DNA of 64,000 nt from Bartonella krasnovii (lineage in GTDB: Bacteria; Pseudomonadota; Alphaproteobacteria; Rhizobiales; Rhizobiaceae), in contig NZ_CP031844.2 of the NCBI RefSeq assembly GCF_003606345.3, positions 1,363,501 through 1,427,500 of the forward strand, given 5' to 3'. Every line of letters begins with the position of its first letter. Position 1 is the first letter of the stretch. Both the position numbers and the translations under genes were made by a program. This document shows, one piece after another, positions 1-8,792 of this stretch. Below the pieces are notes generated by a model. The model did no database searches and was not told where the DNA came from. It saw only the letters and a list, made by a program, of their open reading frames with translations.

Positions 1-2
1 TT

Positions 3-1814
3 TCTTCTTTTACCTTCACATCGATCAGTACCGCCTCTAGCCTAAGCACTGAAACACGCCGTGCCCTTGAAGGAATGATCAAATTACCAGAACAATATCG
101 TTATGCCATTGATGTAATGAGCACACCAACACAGACAGAAAAAAATCTTGAAGAGATCACCTCTAGCACCATGAGGGGAAATCATTCGCACTTCAACCAA
201 GTACATCAAAATTCTATGGATCGTGTAAGAAGAGAGACGATCAGTAGCTCTTTTTCAGGAACTACTCGTGCCGATTCTGGTGTACATCATACAGTATTAA
301 AGCATGGAGTGGATAATATACACACCCAAGTCATGGCAAACCAATATCATCAAGATATACAATCTATAGCAGATACTGGTGAAAAACTTAACCAATTGAG
401 AATAAAACGGAGTGCTTTACAAAAACACGCAAGTGATAAATTATCATCCGCTGACGTTGCTTCACAACACGAGGACAATTCATCTTTAAAAACAGATCTT
501 GAAATTACGCAATCTATTATTGATCCGAAAACAAACACGGATTCCTCAGCATCAAAAATGGCTCTTAACACATCCGCAGAATCCCATGTGAAATTGTCCA
601 CAAAAATTGAGAGCATCCCTACCGCTCATGCTGAAAATACGTCTAAACTTACAGATGATAAAGCAACGACAACTTCTTCTTCTCTTGATGGAGCAGCAAA
701 CCGCAAAACACTTACTCCACAAATAGAAAACTCTTTCGTCATGCCTATTGCAATGTTTGCTGTTGGGGTTTCTGATGCCAACAATCAAAGTATCTTGTTA
801 GACAATATGCAAATAACAATGTTTGAGCCCAAAGAGTATCAAGAGAGAAGCATTTTCTTATCCACTTATGGCAATAAGAACACATTTTTCTCCCGCATTC
901 TTTCAAGACAAGAGAGTGCTCAAACAGAACAAGAGGGCGTTCCAACAGAGCAAGAAAGCATTCCAGCAGAGCAAGAAAGCGTTCCAGCAGAGCAAGGGAG
1001 CGTTCCAACAGAGCAAGAGGACGTTCCAACAGAGCAAGAGAGCGTTCCAACAGAGCAAGGGAGAATTCATGCGGATATTCGCTATGCCGCATTGCAAGCA
1101 GGGGCTACATTAATCGCGCGAGAACATCAAAGTATCAGCACCAATTTTGGTTTTTTCGGAACATATGGAAAATTGTCTTTTGCTCCTAAAAATGCAGAGA
1201 GCTCTCATAAGAAGATGTTTGATAAATGGTCACTCACCGCCTATGGAAACATTCAGCATGACTCTGGCATCTATGCAAGTGCTTTCCTCTCTTATGGAAT
1301 TTTTAAAGAAAATATGAGAAAAGAATTCATCAAAGATACCCCCAAAGTAAAAAATAGTAAAATATTAGGGGCTGCTGCAACTGTTGGTCAAAAACTATCC
1401 ACCGGGTTCGAGGGTGTCATCCTAGAACCACAAGCACAACTTGTTTATCAGCGTCTCATACTTGGTGTCTCCTCAGATAATAACTCTTCCTCAAATGACA
1501 ACAGTTCTTCAGATGAAGAAAATTCTAAAATAAACATAGGCAATCCTGATCAATGGTTGCTACGTATTGGCGGGCGTTTAACGCAAAACAAAGGTCATGT
1601 TCTTTCCTTCTACGGCAAACTGAATCTGATCAAAACTTTTAGTAAAAATTTTCAGCTTGCTGCTATGGGATCGTTAGTCGAAGGTGGTTTTGGTATTCAA
1701 GCGCACTTATCGCCAAATATCGAGCTTCATAGTGATCTGAGCTATCAACATAAATTCAAAAAAGTTGGCATCTCTGGAATAAATATTTCTGCAGGAATGC
1801 GCTATCACTTTTAA
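3..1814 (+). CDS. Autotransporter, Iba/Cfa-like, 5' end outside window
   Basis: The reading frame is open to the left edge, so the first internal ATG (position 75) is probably not the start and the signal peptide lies outside the window. What is visible is a Ser/Thr/Lys-rich passenger region up to about position 740, then a C-terminal beta-barrel of about 300 residues that ends in the sequence GMRYHF. A terminal phenylalanine is typical of outer-membrane barrels. The barrel is clearly paralogous to that of the next gene: both share the TYGKL and EPQAQL stretches and a Gly-Gly-Arg-Leu-Thr segment. A 21-bp in-frame repeat array sits in the loop after the first strands. Family knowledge: Bartonella carries tandem Iba/Cfa-type autotransporters, surface proteins tied to host contact. 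Function here is inferred from the barrel only; the passenger is not recognised. Confidence 0.8.
   Translation, partial: SSFTFTSISTASSLSTETRRALEGMIKLPEQYRYAIDVMSTPTQTEKNLEEITSSTMRGNHSHFNQVHQNSMDRVRRETISSSFSGTTRADSGVHHTVLKHGVDNIHTQVMANQYHQDIQSIADTGEKLNQLRIKRSALQKHASDKLSSADVASQHEDNSSLKTDLEITQSIIDPKTNTDSSASKMALNTSAESHVKLSTKIESIPTAHAENTSKLTDDKATTTSSSLDGAANRKTLTPQIENSFVMPIAMFAVGVSDANNQSILLDNMQITMFEPKEYQERSIFLSTYGNKNTFFSRILSRQESAQTEQEGVPTEQESIPAEQESVPAEQGSVPTEQEDVPTEQESVPTEQGRIHADIRYAALQAGATLIAREHQSISTNFGFFGTYGKLSFAPKNAESSHKKMFDKWSLTAYGNIQHDSGIYASAFLSYGIFKENMRKEFIKDTPKVKNSKILGAAATVGQKLSTGFEGVILEPQAQLVYQRLILGVSSDNNSSSNDNSSSDEENSKINIGNPDQWLLRIGGRLTQNKGHVLSFYGKLNLIKTFSKNFQLAAMGSLVEGGFGIQAHLSPNIELHSDLSYQHKFKKVGISGINISAGMRYHF
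918..1064 (+). repeat. 21-bp in-frame tandem repeat, about 7 units
   Basis: About seven imperfect copies of a 7-residue unit (consensus V-P-T/A-E-Q-E/G-S) follow one another without breaking the frame. Compared with the neighbouring autotransporter they replace the barrel loop that lies between the conserved early strands, so they most likely form an acidic surface-exposed loop. Confidence 0.85.
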
Positions 1815-1866
1815 AAATACTTATATTCTATCTTGAAATATAAAGTACTCTTATTATGTTTCGTTT

Positions 1867-1886
1867 TGTCTCTTACAAAAGAGACA
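1867..1886 (+). terminator. Stem-loop between the two autotransporters
   Basis: A perfect 8-bp inverted repeat with a 4-nt loop lies 53 nt after the stop codon of the first autotransporter. It is not followed by a T run, so it is either a weak terminator or an RNA-stability hairpin. Confidence 0.35.
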
Positions 1887-1945
1887 TAATGAGGTCAAAA
1901 TTTTATATTTTATGAGAGAGGGGAAATATTTAGGAATACATCCAT

Positions 1946-4900
1946 ATGAAAAAAAATGTTTTACTATACACAGTTTCTAGCGTTCTGTTTTATTCTTCTA
2001 CCAGCTTATCTTATGCTCTTCATAGCACGCCTCCATCACCAATGGGAGATCCCTTTTCTTCACAACCCACTCATGTTAACTGCCCAGTAAATACAACCGG
2101 AGTTTTTGATCCGTATACTGATCCATGTGATGGAACTGGACGACCTATTCTACCTCAACCTTCCTCTCCACCTTCAACACCGAGCGCACCTACTCTCCTT
2201 CATTCTACGAGTGCTGTAACTTCTACAAATGGTGTAACGCTCCAAACGCAACGTGAAGGAAATTTAAGAAGCGGTACAGACTCTACTGGGGGAACGGCAC
2301 ACTCTTCAACGCGCTCACAACCATCTGAGAGGTCTTCTCAAAACTCTCGAGAAAAAAATTCATCCCCAAAATTAACGAATGAAAACGCAGCTTCATCCTC
2401 AAAACAAAATTCTGTACCTGTTCGAGAAGGAACACAACCATCAACAACTAAAGCAACAGAAGCTCCAACGGCAGGGACAGCTTCAACAACAGACGTAGCC
2501 AAATCGAGAAGACGTTCAGGTGTCTCTTCTTTTCCTACAGATTCTTCTAGTGAAGAAACAGCACCCAATTCTACTGTAACTTCACAGCCAGAAGTAACAC
2601 AACCTTCACCTAATTTACAGTCAACACCTAAAATACCTGAGCCTACAAAACCAGTAACAAAAGTATCAACAAAATCTGTACAATCAACGCCCACGCAAAC
2701 TGAAACTGCACAAAAAGTACCTACAAACTCTAATCCCACAGGACTGGAGCCTCAAAAACCAGCAACAGAAGTATCATCAAGTCCTAAAGAATCAAAACCT
2801 ACAAGACCAACAGCAGAGCAATCACCGGCACCTAAAGAGCCAGAACTCTCATCAATGTCTTTAAGACCAGCAGCCGGAAAATCAATATCACAGGGGGCAT
2901 CAGAATCTGTGAAACCAGCGCCTGCGCACTCTGTCTCTGCACAAAAAACATCTGAGAAATCAGAGCTTTCACAACCAATATCCCCCGTAAAACAGCCTGA
3001 AAATCCTTCACGAATCGAAGATATAAGCGCTGGCGTTGAGGCTAAGAACGGTAACACTATCACTCTGCATAACAAAAAAATTCAAGACAGATGGAATGCG
3101 GTCAGTGCTGAGGGAAATAATTCAAAAATCAAAATGAATGGGGGAAGCATTGATGCGGGTTTTATTGCACTGAGTGTCTCAGAGGGTGGAGAAATTGATG
3201 CCACAGATATTACGGTGACAGCGGAAACAGCGGGATTGGTCAACATAGAGGGGACAATCAATCTTAAAGATTCAAACATCCAAATCACAGGGGAATTTGA
3301 AGCAAATGGCATTATTTTTCGCAATAATCCATATCATGTCTCTCAAAGGCGACATCCACGCAATGCTGGAATAAATGCCAACGCCATTCAGAAACAAAAT
3401 ATTGTCGGTAAAGTAAATCTAGAAAATACAAAATTTTTTGTTGAAAATGGTGTAGGTATCAGCCTTTATGGAACAAACACAAACGGTGTTATCAGTCTTA
3501 AAAATTCAGAAATTCATGCTGATGCTTTATTAAAAAATATAAAAAACGAAAATGAATCCACAAACACCCTTACACTGGTTGCGGAGCACTCTTTTTTAGA
3601 AGGTCGGGTAAGAACCTCTGAGAATAATAGAACAATTTTTGATCTAAAAAAAGAGACAAAATGGCTCTTAAAACCCAATAAAAACACTATAAATAATGAT
3701 CGTCTCTCAGAGAACGATATTATTTCGTATGATTATAGACAGTTTGGTCTTGATGAAAAATCATTCTCTAATCTTTCTGTATTGCGCCTTACTGACAGTG
3801 CCATTATGTTTAACAAGCCTGAGGAAGGACATTACCAAACTTTGTTTATAGGCCCTCAACGTCCAAAAGAAGATGGAACAGCGCATACTGCAGCAGTTTA
3901 TAGTGCAACAGGTGTTGCAGAGATTTATGTCAACACTCAATGGAACAAACACTCTCCTGTCACGGAACAACAAACCGATCGTATTGTGATTAATGGTGAT
4001 GTATCTGGGAATACCATTGTTCACATTAATCTCCAAGAAACAGATAAAACAATAACCGATGGTTCTGTTATTTGGGGAGAACAGATGGCGTCACTTCCTT
4101 TAGGGACACATGGAGTTTCAATCATTCAAGTTTCCGGACAGGCAAACGAAAATTCCTTCACACTCGCCGGAAACTATATGACAATAGGTGGACAACCTTA
4201 TAAATATATCCTCGCAAGCTATAAACCTGGAACATCTCATGAGAGCCAAAGTCTTTTTGGCAAGAAAAGTGATTTCTGGGATTTCCGCTTACAGAATGCC
4301 TACATTGATAAGGATAAAAAAGTTCGAGCGCTTTTACCACAGGTAGCAAACTATTTAACCCTACCGAATACTTTATTTTCTTCTGGATTTGCTGATGTAA
4401 ACAACCAGAACAGGTTATTAGATGCGATGCGAACAACAGCCTTTAGTGCAGCAGATCATAAAAAGCATAATCTCTTTTTCTCCTCCTACGGCGAGAAAGT
4501 TACCTTATCTTCCAACCGCGGCCCTCTGCGCTATGGTTATGATGCTGATGTGAATTATAAAGCTTTACAATTGGGGGCTATATTAGCCACCTCGGAAAGC
4601 AAAGATATAAGCGCACATTTTGGTCTTTTAGGAACATACGGAAAACTTGCCTTTACACCAAAAGAGATGCAGGATTCTGAAAAGACAACCCTTGATAAAT
4701 GGTCCATCACCGCTTATAGTAGCCTCCAACATAGCAATGGTCTATATATCAACACACTTCTTTCTTACGGAAAGTTAAAAGGAAATATTACTACCGCTCT
4801 TGTTGGGAATGCTGCAAAATTGGATGGAACTGAAATCCTTAATCTCTCTGCAACCCTTGGTCAAAAATTAACAACCGGTATAAAAGGGCTAGTCTTTGAA

Positions 4901-5290
4901 CCACAAGCGCAATTGATTTACCAAAATCTCATGTTTGATATTTTCTCAGATGCCAATGGTTTAAAAGTAGACATGGGCAATCCGCGTCAATGGTTGATCC
5001 GTTTTGGTGGACGTTTAACAAAAACAATAACAACTGTAGAAGAAAACAAAGCTGTTTCCTTCTATGGAAAAATGAATGTTATCAGAACTTTTGGTGACGG
5101 CAAAACAATAAAAATTGCGGATACCTTTGATCTTGATCCTACCGGTTCTTCAATTGAGGGAGGCATAGGAGTGAATGCCTATCTTTCTCAGAATATTGTG
5201 CTGAATGGCGATATTAGCTATCGACAAAAACTGCAAAAAACCGGTGTATCGGGAACCAATGTTTCTGGCGGAATACGGTATCATTTTTAA
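1946..5290 (+). CDS. Autotransporter (type Va), Iba/Cfa-like
   Basis: A 1114-residue secreted protein. Residues 1 to about 25 form a signal peptide (basic start, hydrophobic core). Residues about 30-360 are a Pro/Ser/Thr-rich low-complexity stalk. Residues about 360-800 look like a parallel beta-helix passenger, with runs of short strands rich in Asn, Gly, Ile and Asp of the pertactin type. Residues about 830-1114 are an autotransporter beta-barrel ending in GIRYHF. The barrel is paralogous to the upstream gene, so the two arose by tandem duplication with diverged passengers. Family knowledge: such proteins insert in the outer membrane and display the passenger outside; Bartonella Iba/Cfa members are linked to infection. 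A perfect terminator hairpin follows. The passenger's ligand cannot be read from the sequence. Confidence 0.88.
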   Translation: MKKNVLLYTVSSVLFYSSTSLSYALHSTPPSPMGDPFSSQPTHVNCPVNTTGVFDPYTDPCDGTGRPILPQPSSPPSTPSAPTLLHSTSAVTSTNGVTLQTQREGNLRSGTDSTGGTAHSSTRSQPSERSSQNSREKNSSPKLTNENAASSSKQNSVPVREGTQPSTTKATEAPTAGTASTTDVAKSRRRSGVSSFPTDSSSEETAPNSTVTSQPEVTQPSPNLQSTPKIPEPTKPVTKVSTKSVQSTPTQTETAQKVPTNSNPTGLEPQKPATEVSSSPKESKPTRPTAEQSPAPKEPELSSMSLRPAAGKSISQGASESVKPAPAHSVSAQKTSEKSELSQPISPVKQPENPSRIEDISAGVEAKNGNTITLHNKKIQDRWNAVSAEGNNSKIKMNGGSIDAGFIALSVSEGGEIDATDITVTAETAGLVNIEGTINLKDSNIQITGEFEANGIIFRNNPYHVSQRRHPRNAGINANAIQKQNIVGKVNLENTKFFVENGVGISLYGTNTNGVISLKNSEIHADALLKNIKNENESTNTLTLVAEHSFLEGRVRTSENNRTIFDLKKETKWLLKPNKNTINNDRLSENDIISYDYRQFGLDEKSFSNLSVLRLTDSAIMFNKPEEGHYQTLFIGPQRPKEDGTAHTAAVYSATGVAEIYVNTQWNKHSPVTEQQTDRIVINGDVSGNTIVHINLQETDKTITDGSVIWGEQMASLPLGTHGVSIIQVSGQANENSFTLAGNYMTIGGQPYKYILASYKPGTSHESQSLFGKKSDFWDFRLQNAYIDKDKKVRALLPQVANYLTLPNTLFSSGFADVNNQNRLLDAMRTTAFSAADHKKHNLFFSSYGEKVTLSSNRGPLRYGYDADVNYKALQLGAILATSESKDISAHFGLLGTYGKLAFTPKEMQDSEKTTLDKWSITAYSSLQHSNGLYINTLLSYGKLKGNITTALVGNAAKLDGTEILNLSATLGQKLTTGIKGLVFEPQAQLIYQNLMFDIFSDANGLKVDMGNPRQWLIRFGGRLTKTITTVEENKAVSFYGKMNVIRTFGDGKTIKIADTFDLDPTGSSIEGGIGVNAYLSQNIVLNGDISYRQKLQKTGVSGTNVSGGIRYHF

Positions 5291-5315
5291 AGCAAAAGCA
5301 CTTTAATTTCAATAA

Positions 5316-5348
5316 AATAACAAGCAGCACGATGTGCTGCTTGTTATT
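5316..5348 (+). terminator. Rho-independent terminator
   Basis: A perfect 15-bp stem with a 3-nt loop begins 26 nt after the stop of the autotransporter and runs into a short T-rich stretch. As the stem is symmetric it could also act on the other strand, but no gene faces it from the right. Confidence 0.85.
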
Positions 5349-6114
5349 TAAACGTCTATTTTTAAAATTTTCAAAAATCATCCTTTTATCAAAAAACATA
5401 TTGATTTATAATATTTTTTACCAATCACATAAAAAACTAAAGAGCTTAGCATTCTCTTATGTCCAAACTGTTCATTTTAAAGCAATCAAAACGCTTTGCT
5501 TGCACATCACAAGCCGAGAGAATTTCAATGGAATAAAACGGCACAAAAAAATGCCTCTTTATGAACCACAACAGAAAGCAACACGGGGAAATGAGCAAAG
5601 TGAATCATACGACCAGCTTACACTCCTTTGCTATGCATAAAAATAACCGCTTTTATACCATTCTTTTTTACCACTCATAAAGGCTTATACACTTCAAAAA
5701 GCACCCTAGACCTCTTCATGAGTGCTATTGCGGAAATAAGTGTAAATATTGAGAAAAATCGCCTCAAAACAAGCATATGAATGGACCATAACAAATCTAT
5801 TCTGTTTTGGGGATTTTATTTTATATGAAGCATGTCCGCTCATGAAAGCTCCACCCTATCATTATGATCTCTCAACCGCAGCAAAAGGACAAAACAAGTC
5901 ATTTTGGTTATTGATTAAGAATAGCACAACACAGATAGCCTTAAACTTAACAACCTCGTTGTTTCCTTTATGAAAAACAGATCTTGAGAACATAAGTTTC
6001 GTAAGCGCATATTAAAAAATTGAAAGACAAATAGTCTCTTATTTAAGAAGTCTATCCATTTTAAGAAAAACAATTTTTATTGCCAATCTCTTAAAATTAC
6101 TTTACACATTAAAA
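5349..6114. other. Gene-free stretch with repeat-family copy and duplicated flank
   Basis: No convincing gene. Positions about 5450-5640 belong to the dispersed intergenic repeat family described below. Positions about 5780-6114 match about 19555-19887 and form the upstream flank of the duplicated Brt/XRE module. Confidence 0.6.
5450..5640 (+). repeat. Dispersed intergenic repeat, copy A
   Basis: Shares with copies near 7.4, 48.2 and 57.3 kb the core 'caatcaaaac' followed by a TTGCAC-like block and 'acaagc', then an 'atgcctctttatgaa' block about 55 nt downstream. The order and spacing of blocks match the other copies, which argues for common descent rather than chance. Confidence 0.6.
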
Positions 6115-6340
6115 GGTGTTTTGGTCGCATACGCAACGATCAAGTGGGATTAAAAGCCTGAAGACTCAAACATGAATTTATCCCACTCTGTGGGTGTCCC
6201 GGAATTCCGGGAGATTTTGCACTGTCCAAGTGCTCGACGCACTAAAGGCAAAATGCTGATTTGAGCTCAGTACTTTTAGACTCGCGGAATACGCATAAGG
6301 GGGCACTCGCAACCGGCGGTGTAAAAACACAAACCAAAGG
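6115..6340 (+). ncRNA. Brt-like structured RNA, orphan copy
   Basis: Nearly identical to the leader at 6571 through its first 130 nt: a GGTCG/CGATC-type hairpin, then the perfect palindrome cccggaattccggg. It degenerates towards the 3' end and is not followed by an intact XRE gene. A short open stretch after it has a TLFIGK segment resembling the DLFVGK start of the XRE proteins, possibly a fossil of the lost gene. The AATTACTTTACACATT block just upstream is conserved in the copies at 6571 and 19888 and is probably the promoter. Confidence 0.65.
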
Positions 6341-6570
6341 GTCTCCATAACGACATTATTCATTGGCAAAGAAAAATACCCTGCATCATTTTCTGAACAC
6401 TATCCAATGCACAAAATAAGCTATCCGCTTGTAAAATATTATCCTCCGGATATGGAAAGATCATAGGATCAAAAGAGCGATGCCTTCTTTAATTACATGA
6501 GAAAACACCGCCTCTGGTTAAAAAGCTATTTTTTATTGTAAATTCCTTAAAATTACTTTACACATTAAAA

Positions 6571-6783
6571 GGTGTTTTGGTCGCATACGCAACGACCAAT
6601 AGGGATTAAAAGCCTGAAGACTCAAACATGAATTTATCCCACTCTGTGGGTGTCCCGGAATTCCGGGAGATTTTGCTATGTCCAAGTGTGTCTTATGCAC
6701 TAAAAGCAAAATGCTGATTTGAGTTCAGTGCTTTTAACTCCCGGAATACTCATGCGAGGGCGCTCGCAACCGGAGGGGAGCAA
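6571..6783 (+). ncRNA. Brt-like structured leader RNA of XRE gene
   Basis: About 210 nt of conserved sequence directly before an XRE gene. It has a GGTCG...CGACC hairpin at the 5' end, the perfect palindrome cccggaattccggg in the middle, and a GCGAG...CTCGC hairpin next to the purine-rich ribosome site (ggaggg). Recalled knowledge: B. henselae has a family of such RNAs (Brt) in tandem with XRE-type Trp regulators that affect badA expression. The closeness of the last hairpin to the ribosome site suggests it controls translation of the downstream gene; that is inference. Confidence 0.72.
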
Positions 6784-7136
6784 ATGCAAACTCAAAACCT
6801 TAATATTGATCTTTTTGTCGGCAAAAAATTTGCTTGAAGCGAAAAATATTGGGAATGTCTCAAAAAACCTTAGGAGACGCTTTAGGGGTAAGTTTTCAAC
6901 AAATTCAAAAGTATGAAAAAGGCTTAAATCGTGTGAGTGCCGGGCGGTTAAAGGAAATTTCCGATATCCTAAATGTTCCGGTTTCCTTTTTTTACATGGA
7001 TATTATCACAAAAGAAAACACCTCGTACCATCATGAAGAAGTCACATCAAACAGAGAAGAATTTTTGCTTTTAAAAAGTTTTAGAATTCTGACATCTGCC
7101 AAACAGAAAGCCATTTTAAAATTAATTTCAGATTAG
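6784..7136 (+). pseudogene. XRE-family regulator (Trp-like), 1-nt frameshift
   Basis: Compared with the intact copy at 20101-20454 (354 nt) this copy spans 353 nt. One A is missing from an A run after codon 14 (A6 against A7), which puts the first 14 codons out of frame with the helix-turn-helix domain. An internal ATG at 6834 is in frame with the rest and could give a 100-residue protein lacking the N-terminus but keeping the helix-turn-helix (QKTLGDALGVSFQQIQKYE). No strong ribosome site precedes 6834. It is either decayed or switched off by slippage in the A run. Confidence 0.75.
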
Positions 7137-8387
7137 CATTAAAGCGTTTTAAATGATTTCTATCCTTGTAACTGCTTTCTGTTCTAAAAACAAAACGCTT
7201 GCAATTTTTAAACAATTTGACTTCTTAATTGAGCAAGTTCCGCTTAATCGACTTCCTACGATATGAAACACGATACTTTCTTTTTATAAGCCTTCATGCC
7301 GCTTCATAAATATTTCTGAAAATATCTTAAAACGCATCATGGCGAGAGCTCTCTTGTTTTTCCTTTACTTCCTCCTCAGATCTGTAATCAATCAAAATCT
7401 CTTGTTTGCCCATCACAAGCAAAGGTGTAAACAAAAAAGAATAAAAGTACCCCAAGAATCTCAAGAGCCAAAAGCTGTTGCAACATTGGAAAATGGCAAA
7501 GTGACGTTGCTGAAAAGTATGACAATGCCAACTTACTTCTTTATAAGGATGAGAGTGTTCTGTAAATTTTATATTATTTCCATGAAGATTTTATACCTTC
7601 ATGGGTACCGTCACACCACAGACCAACATCACGAAATCGACACTGTTACAAAATGGGTGTGACACGCCTTGAGAAATATTCTTTCCAATGTCGCGCTTAT
7701 TGTAAAGAATAAATCTATTCTTTTTGAATCGCTCTGCTTTGCATAAAGGGCGTGGTCCCATTAAAAATGCAATAAACAAAAACATGAAAAAATGTATGAT
7801 CTTCACTCTTTAAAAGGCAGTGCTTTAAATTCTTTTAAAAGCTCTCAAGCAAAAAGATGATGATAAAAATATCACCTTTACAGCTTTATAATTCCCCCAA
7901 TGAAGCTACCTCCATTTATCCCAACAGAGATACACGTGCTCCAATCGGCATACAAAACGACAATAGAAGAGAAAATACTAAACCACCTTTTCATCTCAAA
8001 CATAGAGCTTGAAGTAACTAACCGCTTCATATCACCATACTTTAAAGGAAACGGTTGCATAAGGCATCACGGGGCGGTCTTAATATTTTCTTATCCCCCT
8101 TCCCTAAACGAAAAAAAATGAAGTGCCTACCAACCCACTCCGTAAAACAATGTTCCATAAAAAATTTGCCTTCTCTTAAAGCCGCTTCAATTGACTCACC
8201 ACAAAGGTGTGCGCTTCACATCACCTAAAAGAGACTGTAGACTCTATTTTACAGAACAGCAGAAAGATAACTTAAATACTCAAACGCGCTTAAAATATAA
8301 AAACTAAACAACACACTCTTTCTTCAAACCACTTCCCTACCGCATCATTATAATCGCGCAAAATAACCGATATAAACGAAGTTTAGA
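7137..8387. other. Gene-free stretch
   Basis: The first 210 bp are the duplicated 3' flank of the XRE gene, including an AAGCGTTTT/AAAACGCTT inverted repeat with a long loop. Positions about 7370-7640 hold a copy of the dispersed intergenic repeat. Nothing else recognisable; short open frames here have no ribosome site or family resemblance. Confidence 0.55.
7370..7640 (+). repeat. Dispersed intergenic repeat, copy B
   Basis: Contains 'aatcaatcaaaat', a TTTGCCC block and 'atcacaagc' in the same order as copies at 5.45, 48.15 and 57.3 kb, and an 'attttatattatttcc' block near the 3' end that matches the copy at 57.5 kb. Confidence 0.55.
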
Positions 8388-8792
8388 TTATTCTTCTAAT
8401 TCCTTTGCAAGTCCAGAGAATTGCATAGCTTGCGAAAGATCATTGACTGCATTTAAATGTGTTTGAAGTAGTTCACTATTACGCTGTATTTTTTCTTGTA
8501 AATCAGACAGCAAACTTTCAACCTCATGCTCAATATCTTGATTCATGTAACGTCTCACATCGCTCATCGATTTATTAAGATCACGCAAACCACGTATTTT
8601 ACATAAATTTATTTCTTCGTAATCTGGAACACCACTGCTTTCTAGCATATTGCTTTCATAATCAACCACTTGGGCTAATCCTTTCACAGCAGCAACAAAT
8701 TTTGTCATTGCCCAATCACGATCAATAAGGTTATTATCAAGAGCTTTTGCTTTTGCAGCAAAACTATCATCACCATATTGCACTACAGACAT
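8388..8792 (-). CDS. Hypothetical helical (coiled-coil) protein
   Basis: 134 residues starting MSVVQYGDD. The start was chosen because a purine-rich ribosome site (gaagggga) lies just before this ATG; the frame itself is open further upstream. The protein is acidic and almost wholly helical, with heptad-like Leu spacing over residues about 70-125, and has no signal peptide or membrane segment. I do not recognise the family. Upstream, on the same strand, frames about 8795-9019 look like debris of another gene that once preceded it. Isolated in a decayed region, it keeps an intact frame and a good ribosome site, so it is probably expressed. Confidence 0.6.
   Translation of the reverse strand: MSVVQYGDDSFAAKAKALDNNLIDRDWAMTKFVAAVKGLAQVVDYESNMLESSGVPDYEEINLCKIRGLRDLNKSMSDVRRYMNQDIEHEVESLLSDLQEKIQRNSELLQTHLNAVNDLSQAMQFSGLAKELEE

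Larger units (their letters stand above)
5780..7350 (+). repeat. Duplicated Brt/XRE module, copy 1
   Basis: The upstream flank, the structured leader, the XRE gene and about 210 bp after the gene are all repeated, with few changes, at about 19555-20670. Copy 1 carries two leaders (6115 and 6571), so it has undergone an extra internal duplication or lost one XRE gene. The copies are direct repeats about 13.5 kb apart and could recombine. Confidence 0.8.

Noticed and set aside
2338..3324. Long minus-strand frames opposite the autotransporter stalk
   Set aside because: They mirror the Ser/Thr/Pro-rich codons of the real gene and lack start signals.
7878..8121. Overlapping 60- and 73-residue frames on opposite strands
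   Set aside because: Neither has a ribosome site or recognisable family; both are likely chance.
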